A program made the translations under genes and the position numbers. From positions 1 through 6,255 of the forward strand of contig JAGBHJ010000211.1 of NCBI GenBank assembly GCA_017935525.1: a stretch of 6,255 nucleotides of DNA. Direction: 5' to 3'. Origin of the DNA: Clostridia bacterium (GTDB taxonomy: Bacteria; Bacillota; Clostridia; HGM11327). The stretch's first letter is position 1, and each line of letters begins with the position of its first letter. The notes under the pieces are model-generated. The model saw only the letters and a list, made by a program, of their open reading frames with translations, searched no databases and was not told the DNA's origin. Shown here piece by piece: positions 1 through 5,907 of the stretch.

Positions 1-209
1 AGGTGCTGGAAAAGAGGCTCCGCGGCAGAGGCACGGAAACTGAGGACAAAATACTCAAAAGACTCAAGAACGCCGAGGGTGAGCTGGAATATATAAAAAA
101 GTACGACTACGTAATAATCAATAAGGGGCTTGAAGAAGCATATGACGATCTTTGTACCGCAATAAAGGCGGAAAGATCCTTGAGCAGATTTTTTGAAGTA
201 AAAGAGTAA
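1..209 (+). CDS. gmk: Guanylate kinase, C-terminal fragment (5' end outside window)
   Basis: Guanylate kinase transfers phosphate from ATP to GMP to give GDP in the cytoplasm, an essential step in purine nucleotide supply. Only about the last 68 residues are visible, and the reading frame enters at base 3. They begin in the conserved lid/C-terminal region: LEKRLRGRGTET matches the family's L-x-x-R-L-x-x-R-G-T-E-T signature. It is followed by a helix of the type ILKRLKNAEGELEY and by the YDYVIIN strand (family: YDYVVVN), and it closes with a short helix ending RFFEVKE before TAA at 207-209. The GTG at base 3 is an internal valine codon, not a start. The family is about 200 residues, so roughly two thirds (P-loop and GMP-binding lobe) lie upstream. 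The position directly before rpoZ is the standard Firmicutes arrangement and supports the call. Confidence 0.94.
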   Translation, partial: VLEKRLRGRGTETEDKILKRLKNAEGELEYIKKYDYVIINKGLEEAYDDLCTAIKAERSLSRFFEVKE

Positions 210-249
210 ATAAATAATTAAATATATATATTTGAAAGGATTTATTATC
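210..249 (+). promoter_or_regulatory. AT-rich leader and Shine-Dalgarno of rpoZ
   Basis: The 40 bp between gmk and rpoZ start with 24 consecutive A/T bases (210-233), in sharp contrast to the mixed composition around them. They are followed by the Shine-Dalgarno GAAAGGA (234-240), nine bases before the ATG at 250. This site decides the rpoZ start: an in-frame TTG at 232 would lie on top of the ribosome binding site and is not credible as a start. The A/T run resembles an unstructured, S1-accessible translation enhancer. A -10-like TATATT (227-232) is present, but I see no -35 hexamer at proper spacing, so a promoter is not claimed. Confidence 0.6.
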
Positions 250-492
250 ATGATCAGAACAAACATGGGAGAAATTTTGAAGAAGTCAAGAGATAAGTAC
301 ACATTGGTTCTTATGTCATCCAAGGCAGCAAGAGAGCTTATCCAGAGAGACGTTGTTGCGGCAAAGAACAACCCTGCGGCAACAAAGGACGCATATGCGC
401 TTAAGGATTCATCCAAGCACCTTTCTGAGGCTGTAAAGGGCATTGAAGAAGGCAAGATCACCCTCAAGACAGGGGAATCAACAGAGGAATAA
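250..492 (+). CDS. rpoZ: DNA-directed RNA polymerase omega subunit
   Basis: Omega is the small RNA polymerase subunit that wraps the C-terminal part of beta-prime and helps assembly and stability of the core enzyme. From the ATG at 250 the protein is 80 residues, in the usual range for Firmicutes. Family landmarks are visible: an N-terminal helix (MGEILKKSRDKYTLV), the helix SSKAARELI corresponding to the family's AAKRARxL segment, and a C-terminal KHLSEAVKGIEEGKI matching the family's KPLxxAxxEIxxGKI element. Conservation is only moderate (the usual second Arg of the AAKRAR helix is Ala here), but the location between gmk and priA makes the call firm. The start is chosen from the GAAAGGA site nine bases upstream; ATG at 265 (Met6) is a weaker alternative. 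Its TAA shares its last base with the priA ATG, which suggests translational coupling. Confidence 0.92.
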   Translation: MIRTNMGEILKKSRDKYTLVLMSSKAARELIQRDVVAAKNNPAATKDAYALKDSSKHLSEAVKGIEEGKITLKTGESTEE

Positions 493-2738
493 TGGAAAGC
501 CTATACGCGCGTATAGTTATAGACCTTCCCCATCCGTCGCTGGACAGACCCTTTGATTATTCAGTCCCTGCAGAGCTGGCAGATAAGGTATTCCCCGGTG
601 TAAGGGTCACGGTGCCCTTTGGCTTAAAGAATAAGATAATCGACGGATATTGCCTATCTGTAAGTAGTTGTACGGATTGCCCGTTATCAAAGCTGAAATC
701 CGTGGCATCTGTTTATGAGGATGAGTTCGTGCTTATGCAAAAGCTTATCCCCGTTGTTGAGTGGATGCGGTACGAGTACCATTGCACGTATCTTGAGGCT
801 ATAAGATGCTTTATACCGCCCTTTGCAAAGAAGATAAAGTCCCCCAAATACGTTGACATCGTAACTCTTACGGCGTCAAAGTCAGCAGTTTCCGACTTTA
901 TTGCATCAAATGGCAAAAGAGCCCCCGTAATGGTCAAGGTGCTGATGCTTTTGATGGACCAGCCGGAGCTTGCAAAGGAGGATATTATTCTCTCCACGTG
1001 GGCAAGCTCACAGACGTTTACGTCACTCAAGCAAAAGGGCTTTATTTCCATCCGCAAGGAGGAAATTTATCGTGAGGCTGACAGCCAGATAACCCCCAAC
1101 ACAAAGCGGGTAACCCTCAGCAGTCAGCAGATAGAATGTATTGAGGCGGCAAAGGCAGAGTACGACAAAAAGGACAAGCGTCCCCTGCTTATAAGAGGTG
1201 TTACGGGCAGCGGCAAGACCGAGGTCTATATGCACATAACGGAGTATATGCTCTCTTTGGGCAAGAGTGTAATAATGCTCATCCCCGAGATCGCGCTGAC
1301 CCCACAGACGGTGGCAAATTTCCGCGGCAGGTTTGGTGATGACATCGCTATACTCAACAGCAGACTTTCCAACGGCGAAAGATACGACGAATGGCGCAGG
1401 ATCAAAAACGGTGACGCAAGGGTAGTCATCGGCGCAAGGTCAGCAGTATTTGCCCCTGTGCGTGACCTGGGTGCGGTGCTTATTGATGAGGAGCATGAGG
1501 ATAGCTACAAGTCAGAAAGCTCTCCCAGATATAACGCCTTTGATATTGCAAGGATGCGTTGCGGTATTGATGATGCAATACTGGTTATGGGTAGTGCTAC
1601 TCCCGATGTGGTGCATTACCACAAGGCACAGACGGGTGAATTTATCAAGCTGGTAATGGACAAAAGAACGGGTGTGGGCTTCCCCGATATCACGGTCTGC
1701 GATATGCGCAGGGAGATAGAAATGGGCAACCGCACTATGTTTGGCAAGCCACTTGTTGAAAGCCTTGACGCCATTGCAAGGTCTCAAGACGACCAAGGCA
1801 TTCTGCTTTTGAACAGAAGGGGCTACGCAGAGCACGTTTCCTGCAGAAGCTGCGGCTACGTTTATAAGTGCAAGCATTGTAACGTTTCCCTCACCTACCA
1901 CAAAAACAGCAATATTCTTAAATGCCATTATTGCGGGTATGCACAGTACATGGATACAAAATGCCCCGCTTGCTCAAGCAAGTACATCAAGGCATTTGGC
2001 AGAGGCACGCAAAAGCTGGAGGATGAGATAACAAAGCTGTTTCCCGACATTACCGTCAGCCGTATGGATGCTGATACCACCGCAACAAAAGGTGCGCATC
2101 ACAGACTGCTGAAATCCTTTGGCGAGAACAAGTTCAAGCTTCTTGTTGGCACACAGATGGTGGCAAAGGGGCTGGATTTTGAGAACGTGGTATTGGTGGG
2201 ACTGGTTGCTCCCGATATGACTCTCAATATGCCCGAGTATAAAAGTGCGGAGCGAGTTTTCCGCCTTATAAGCCAGGCGTCGGGCAGAGCCGGCAGAGGC
2301 AAAAAGCAGGGCAAGGTCATAGTGCAATCCTACGAGCCCATGCATTACGCTGTGCAGAGCGCGGTGAATAACGATTACGACGCATTCTGGGAAAAAGAAA
2401 TAGAAACCAGAAAAAAGAACTACTACCCGCCGTTTTCCAGAATGGCACGACTGCTGTTTACGTCCCATCAGGAGCTTACGGCAAAAAATGAGGCAGAGTC
2501 TGCGGTAGATATCATCAAACGCCACATGGAGAGCTTTGAGGCAACGTCGGTGACTGTTTCCCCTGCTCCCATTGAGCGAATAAGTGATAAATTCCGTTGG
2601 CACGTGGTAGTAAAATATGACCCCGTGGACGAGGCGGCGCATGCGGCACTCCATGAGGCGGTGGACGAGGTTCTGGATAATAATGAATTCTCGTTGGTGC
2701 AGGTGGCGGTGGACCTTTCCCCTGTAAGCCTGCTGTAA
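492..2738 (+). CDS. priA: Primosomal protein N' / replication restart helicase PriA
   Basis: PriA is a 3'-5' superfamily 2 DNA helicase that recognises stalled forks and D-loops and starts primosome assembly so that the replicative helicase can be reloaded. The 748 residues fit the family (about 730-830). In order: an N-terminal 3'-DNA-binding domain (about 1-105, with VTVPFG near 40), a winged-helix region (about 110-200), then the helicase core. The core shows Walker A GVTGSGKT (236-243), motif Ia LTPQT (269-273), GARS (314-317), the Walker B DEEH box (332-335), GSATP (367-371), the GTQMVAKGLDF motif (553-563) and QASGRAGRG (595-603). Eight zinc-binding cysteines in four CxxC pairs are all present: 451/454, 460/463, 478/481 and 491/494. 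The C-terminal domain contains YPPFSRMARL. The start overlaps the rpoZ stop in TAATG and has only a weak, very close AGAGGA (483-488), so expression probably leans on rpoZ translation. It appears intact. Confidence 0.98.
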   Translation: MESLYARIVIDLPHPSLDRPFDYSVPAELADKVFPGVRVTVPFGLKNKIIDGYCLSVSSCTDCPLSKLKSVASVYEDEFVLMQKLIPVVEWMRYEYHCTYLEAIRCFIPPFAKKIKSPKYVDIVTLTASKSAVSDFIASNGKRAPVMVKVLMLLMDQPELAKEDIILSTWASSQTFTSLKQKGFISIRKEEIYREADSQITPNTKRVTLSSQQIECIEAAKAEYDKKDKRPLLIRGVTGSGKTEVYMHITEYMLSLGKSVIMLIPEIALTPQTVANFRGRFGDDIAILNSRLSNGERYDEWRRIKNGDARVVIGARSAVFAPVRDLGAVLIDEEHEDSYKSESSPRYNAFDIARMRCGIDDAILVMGSATPDVVHYHKAQTGEFIKLVMDKRTGVGFPDITVCDMRREIEMGNRTMFGKPLVESLDAIARSQDDQGILLLNRRGYAEHVSCRSCGYVYKCKHCNVSLTYHKNSNILKCHYCGYAQYMDTKCPACSSKYIKAFGRGTQKLEDEITKLFPDITVSRMDADTTATKGAHHRLLKSFGENKFKLLVGTQMVAKGLDFENVVLVGLVAPDMTLNMPEYKSAERVFRLISQASGRAGRGKKQGKVIVQSYEPMHYAVQSAVNNDYDAFWEKEIETRKKNYYPPFSRMARLLFTSHQELTAKNEAESAVDIIKRHMESFEATSVTVSPAPIERISDKFRWHVVVKYDPVDEAAHAALHEAVDEVLDNNEFSLVQVAVDLSPVSLL

Positions 2739-2750
2739 AGTATTAAAAAC

Positions 2751-2756
2751 GGAGGA
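2751..2756 (+). promoter_or_regulatory. Strong Shine-Dalgarno of def
   Basis: GGAGGA lies in the 25-bp gap after priA, seven bases before the def ATG at 2764. It is the closest match to the anti-Shine-Dalgarno consensus in this window, and it fixes the def start. It suggests that def, whose product acts on nearly all nascent proteins, initiates independently rather than by coupling to priA. Confidence 0.85.
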
Positions 2757-2763
2757 TCTCTGT

Positions 2764-3222
2764 ATGGCTATAAGAGAGATAGTAAAGGTTGGCGACGATT
2801 GTCTTAGAAAGACCTGCAAGCCGATCGATAAAATAACTACAAGAACAAAGATTTTGGTTGAGGATATGCTGGATACCATGTACGAGGCTAACGGCTGTGG
2901 CTTGGCAGGTCCTCAGGTTGGTGTATTGAGAAGACTTTGCGTAATTGACGTTGGCGAGGGCCCCATCGTTATGATCAACCCCGTTATCGTTAAGTCCGAG
3001 GGTGAGCAGGAGGGTGCAGAGGGATGCCTCAGCGTGCCCGGCAAGAGTGGTAACGGAACGCGCCCTGCAACGGTAACGGCAACGGCACTGGAGATCACCG
3101 GCGAGGTGCAGGTGTACGAGGCTGAAGGCTTGTTTGCACGTTGTATCTGCCACGAGCTTGACCATTTGGACGGCGTTCTCTATATCGACAAAGTAACGGA
3201 CGGCTTGACTACGGGAGAATAA
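2764..3222 (+). CDS. def: Peptide deformylase
   Basis: Peptide deformylase is the metalloenzyme that removes the N-formyl group from nascent chains at the ribosome exit, undoing the modification installed by the product of the next gene, fmt. The 152 residues are the size of a compact type-1 deformylase and lack the larger insertion typical of the longer Gram-positive type-2 enzymes. All three active-site motifs are present: motif 1 GCGLAGPQ (44-51), motif 2 EGCLS (86-90) with the metal ligand Cys88, and motif 3 HELDH (130-134) with ligands His130 and His134 and the catalytic Glu131. Gln51, which contacts the catalytic water in the family, is kept. Motif 1 differs from the usual GxGLAAPQ by Gly49 in place of Ala. 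Two cysteines (127, 129) lie just before motif 3. The start is fixed by GGAGGA seven bases upstream. One base separates its stop from the fmt start. Confidence 0.98.
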   Translation: MAIREIVKVGDDCLRKTCKPIDKITTRTKILVEDMLDTMYEANGCGLAGPQVGVLRRLCVIDVGEGPIVMINPVIVKSEGEQEGAEGCLSVPGKSGNGTRPATVTATALEITGEVQVYEAEGLFARCICHELDHLDGVLYIDKVTDGLTTGE

Positions 3223-3223
3223 C

Positions 3224-4171
3224 ATGGCAATAAAGACGGTTTTTATGGGAACCCCCGATTTTTCCGTAAATATTGTTCAGGCGCTGGTCGATAACGGCTT
3301 TGACGTTACGGCAGTTGTGACAAAGCAGGACAAGGAGGCAGGCAGAGGCAAAAAGATAACCTCCTCCCCTGTAAAGCTTTGGGCGCAGGAAAAAGGCATC
3401 GACATATATCAGCCCAAAACTGCAAGAGCCCCCGAGTTTATAGAGCTTATGGAGAATATTGCTCCCCAGCTGATCGTAACTGCAGCCATCGGACTTATAA
3501 TCCCCAAGGAGATATTGGATATCCCCCAATACGGATGTATTAACGTTCACGCTTCCCTTTTGCCACAGTACAGAGGTGCGTCACCCATTCAGCAGTCGCT
3601 GTTGAACGGAGATACAAAAACGGGCGTTACGGTAATGTATATGTCAGAGCAGATAGACGACGGCGACATTATATTTGCCAAGGAGCTTGACATCTTAGAG
3701 GATGACAACTGCGGCACCCTGTTTGATAAGCTGGCGGTGCTCGGCGGACAGGCTATGGGTGATCTTGCAAGGGTTTTGGCTGAGGGCAAGCCTATGGGCA
3801 CTCCCCAGGACCACTCAAGGGCTACCTATTGCAAAAAGATACCCAAGGAGCTGGGCAATATTGACTGGAGCATGGATGGCAAGGCTATCGTAAACCTTAT
3901 AAGAGGTATGACCCCCTCCCCCGGTGCATATACGTTTTTGAACGGCAAGAGAATCAAGATCGTGTCTGCAAAGAGCAGAGTGGCTTGCACGGGTGCTCAT
4001 CCCGGCAGTATATCGGCAGAAAATAAGCTTGCTGTAACCGTTGCTTGCGGTGACGGATTCGTAGACGTTTTACAGCTGCAGCCCGAGGGAAAGTCAGTAC
4101 AGTCTGCACGCGACTTCCTCAACGGCAACAAAATAACATCGGGTACGGTGTTTGAAAGGAATATTAACTAA
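3224..4171 (+). CDS. fmt: Methionyl-tRNA formyltransferase
   Basis: Fmt transfers a formyl group from 10-formyl-tetrahydrofolate to Met on initiator tRNA, giving the fMet-tRNA used to start bacterial translation. The 315 residues match the family length. The N-terminal Rossmann-type formyltransferase domain (about 1-200) starts with VFMGTPDF (6-13) and has AGRGKK (39-44) and SPVK (48-51), corresponding to the tRNA-contacting loop. The catalytic triad is intact: Asn107 and His109 in NVHASLLP, and Asp145 in the IDDGD segment (family: LDTGD). The C-terminal tRNA-binding domain (about 205-315) begins after KIPKELGNIDW and includes LIRGMTPSPGAY. A purine-rich GGGAGA (3213-3218) inside the end of def serves as the ribosome site, five bases before the ATG. 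Its TAA overlaps the rsmB ATG by one base. Pairing with def is the near-universal bacterial arrangement. Confidence 0.98.
   Translation: MAIKTVFMGTPDFSVNIVQALVDNGFDVTAVVTKQDKEAGRGKKITSSPVKLWAQEKGIDIYQPKTARAPEFIELMENIAPQLIVTAAIGLIIPKEILDIPQYGCINVHASLLPQYRGASPIQQSLLNGDTKTGVTVMYMSEQIDDGDIIFAKELDILEDDNCGTLFDKLAVLGGQAMGDLARVLAEGKPMGTPQDHSRATYCKKIPKELGNIDWSMDGKAIVNLIRGMTPSPGAYTFLNGKRIKIVSAKSRVACTGAHPGSISAENKLAVTVACGDGFVDVLQLQPEGKSVQSARDFLNGNKITSGTVFERNIN
4154..4160 (+). promoter_or_regulatory. Shine-Dalgarno of rsmB inside the fmt 3' end
   Basis: GAAAGGA sits within the last codons of fmt, ten bases before the rsmB ATG at 4171. It is part of the same decamer, TTTGAAAGGA, that precedes rpoZ (231-240). 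It supports the ATG that includes the whole low-complexity extension as the real rsmB start, rather than a later internal start. Confidence 0.75.
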
Positions 4172-5898
4172 TGGAAGATAACAGATCAAGGTCAGGCTTT
4201 AAAAAAGGACCGAGAAAGGATGGCGCAAGAGGTACAGAGAGAAAATTCTCAAAGCCCGGCGACAGAAAATTTGGTGATAAGAAGTTTGGCGATAAAAAGT
4301 TTGGAGATAAAAAATTCGGTGAAGGAAGACGCGAGGATAAGCACTTCTCCGACAGAAACAGAAGTGACTGCAAGCCCGGCGAAAAGCGCTTTGAAAACGG
4401 CGGCTCCGAGGGCAGGGGCTTTGGCGCAAAGAGATCCTTTGACGGCAAAAAGAGGGAGTTTTCTGACGGTATAAGACCCCAGCGCTCTCCCAGACCCAAT
4501 AGCTCAATGCCCAAGAGTTCAAGAACTCAGGTCGGAGCTGATAAAAAATATAACGATCAGCCTAAAAAAGTAATGCTTGACAACAGGATCGAGATCGCCC
4601 TCCAGACCATAATAGACGTGGAAAAGAACGGCAAGTACATCAATCTTGCCTTTAAGAATAACGAAAAGCTGGACAGACTGGACAAAAAGGACAGAGCCTA
4701 CGTTATGAGGATCCTCTACGGAGTTACGGAAAAGAGCTACACTCTTGACTGGCTGCTGCAGAGAGTTCTTAAGGATAAGCGCATCAAGCCCTGGCTCAAT
4801 ACGATACTCCGTGTGGGTACGTATCAGATATTCTTTATGAGAATTGAGGATGCGGAGGCTATCGAGCAGGCAAAGCTTTTGTGCAACAAGTACGTTTCCG
4901 AGGAGCTTTGCGGCTTTGTTACTGCCGTTCTCAGCAAGCTCAGCGAGAATAAGGACGAATATACTCCCGAGCTCTTTAAGTTCGCAAGTACAACACAGCG
5001 TCTGGCGGTAACCTACAGCTATCCCGAGTGGCTCATAGATATGTGGATGGCCGATTACGGTCTGGATACAACGATGTCCCTTTTGGAGAATGCAAATGCG
5101 GAAAGATCCATCAATCTTCGAGTTGCCTACGGAGAATCCGTTGAGGGTGTAATAAACCAGCTTTCAGAAGCGAGAATAAACTGCGAGCTTGGTATGCTCT
5201 TTAACACCGTGACCATCAGCGATACTGTAAACATAGAAAACCTTGACCTTTACAGAGAGGGTAAGATCACAGCCCAGGGCATCGGCTCAATGCTGACTGT
5301 AAACGCTTTGCAGGTAAAGGATCGCTCCACGGTTCTTGATGCCTGCGCTGCTCCCGGTGGAAAGACCTTCTACATAGCGGAAAAGACAAAGGGCCAGGTG
5401 GAGAGCTGTGATATTCATGAGCACAGAGTTGAGCTTATCAAAAAGGGTGCAGAAAGATTGGGACTTGAGAATATCAACGCAGTTTGCAGAGATATGACCG
5501 TTCCCGTTGAGGAATACGTTGACAGATTTGACAGAGTGCTTGTTGATGCTCCCTGCAGCGGATACGGTATGATCAATTCAAAGCCCGATATCAAGAACAA
5601 CGCAGTTCCCGGTGAGGTTGATGACCTTGCAAAAATGCAGCAGGATATACTGTGCGCTTGCTCCGAATACGTCAAGGAGGGTGGCATAATGGTTTACAGC
5701 ACCTGCACAGTATCCAAAAAGGAAAACGAGCAGAACGTAAAGAGGTTTATTGCAGACCATCCCGAGTTTGAGCTGGTCGATATCAGCTCCGACATCCCCG
5801 AGGTGCTCAATTACTCCGTGGAGGACGGAATGGTGACCCTTTTCCCCTCCAGACACAATGCTGATGCGTTCTTTATTTCCGCAATGAGAAGAAAGTAA
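4171..5898 (+). CDS. rsmB: 16S rRNA (cytosine-C5) methyltransferase RsmB with a long basic N-terminal extension
   Basis: RsmB (Sun/Fmu) uses S-adenosylmethionine to methylate C5 of a single 16S rRNA cytosine (C967 in E. coli numbering). The recognisable enzyme occupies about 136-575, close to the family's usual 430-450 residues. It comprises a NusB-like all-helical RNA-binding domain (about 136-275) and a Rossmann methyltransferase domain (about 310-575). The SAM-binding motif is LDACAAPGGKT (389-399), motif IV is DAPCSGYG (459-466, Cys462), and motif VI is YSTCT (509-513) with Cys512 as the expected nucleophile. The protein ends with an ADAFFIS segment resembling the family's DGFFIA. Residues 1-130 are extra: by my count 39 Lys/Arg, 21 Asp/Glu, 19 Gly and 11 Phe, no Leu or Trp, with four DxKFG repeats at 31-50, so probably disordered. 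The element usually seen as VQDxxS reads AQGIGS (368-373). The start is supported by GAAAGGA ten bases upstream. Confidence 0.96.
   Translation: MEDNRSRSGFKKGPRKDGARGTERKFSKPGDRKFGDKKFGDKKFGDKKFGEGRREDKHFSDRNRSDCKPGEKRFENGGSEGRGFGAKRSFDGKKREFSDGIRPQRSPRPNSSMPKSSRTQVGADKKYNDQPKKVMLDNRIEIALQTIIDVEKNGKYINLAFKNNEKLDRLDKKDRAYVMRILYGVTEKSYTLDWLLQRVLKDKRIKPWLNTILRVGTYQIFFMRIEDAEAIEQAKLLCNKYVSEELCGFVTAVLSKLSENKDEYTPELFKFASTTQRLAVTYSYPEWLIDMWMADYGLDTTMSLLENANAERSINLRVAYGESVEGVINQLSEARINCELGMLFNTVTISDTVNIENLDLYREGKITAQGIGSMLTVNALQVKDRSTVLDACAAPGGKTFYIAEKTKGQVESCDIHEHRVELIKKGAERLGLENINAVCRDMTVPVEEYVDRFDRVLVDAPCSGYGMINSKPDIKNNAVPGEVDDLAKMQQDILCACSEYVKEGGIMVYSTCTVSKKENEQNVKRFIADHPEFELVDISSDIPEVLNYSVEDGMVTLFPSRHNADAFFISAMRRK
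4261..4320 (+). repeat. Four tandem 15-bp repeats encoding DxKFG in RsmB
   Basis: Four consecutive 15-bp units (4261-4275, 4276-4290, 4291-4305, 4306-4320) encode DRKFG followed by three copies of DKKFG. The DNA units differ mostly at third positions (AAG/AAA, TTT/TTC, GGT/GGC/GGA), while the peptide changes only once, Arg for Lys in the first unit. In-frame 15-bp units can expand or contract without breaking the gene. The repeat lies inside the extra N-terminal segment of rsmB. Confidence 0.93.
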
Positions 5899-5907
5899 GG
5901 TACAAAT

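Noticed and set aside
3..5. GTG at base 3 as a gene start
   Set aside because: The frame continues into conserved guanylate kinase sequence cut by the window edge. This codon is an internal valine.
210..233. Promoter for rpoZ in the A/T run
   Set aside because: TATATT resembles a -10 element, but no -35 match lies 16-18 bases upstream. Any A/T run will give such hexamers, so it is not annotated as a promoter.
232..249. Upstream in-frame TTG start for rpoZ, adding six residues
   Set aside because: The TTG overlaps the GAAAGGA ribosome site that serves the ATG at 250, and the added residues do not belong to the omega family.
2739..2763. Terminator or riboswitch between priA and def
   Set aside because: Only 25 bp with a strong ribosome site, and no inverted repeat followed by a T run.
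1974..2879. 301-codon open frame on the minus strand, antisense to priA and the start of def
   Set aside because: It lies wholly opposite well-conserved priA/def codons. The translation is rich in His, Arg, Cys and Leu with no recognisable domain, and I see no separate ribosome site or promoter. It is a shadow of codon bias.
4220..4474. 84-codon frame in another + frame inside the rsmB tail, possibly a nested gene or frameshift product
   Set aside because: The A-rich runs nearby (4201-4206, about 4308-4315) do not form a clear X_XXY_YYZ slippery site in the rsmB frame, and no ribosome site precedes it. The open frame follows from the low-complexity codons.
4164..4514. Minus-strand frame with repeated NFLSP units
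   Set aside because: The apparent repeat protein is only the reverse complement of the 15-bp DxKFG repeats of rsmB.
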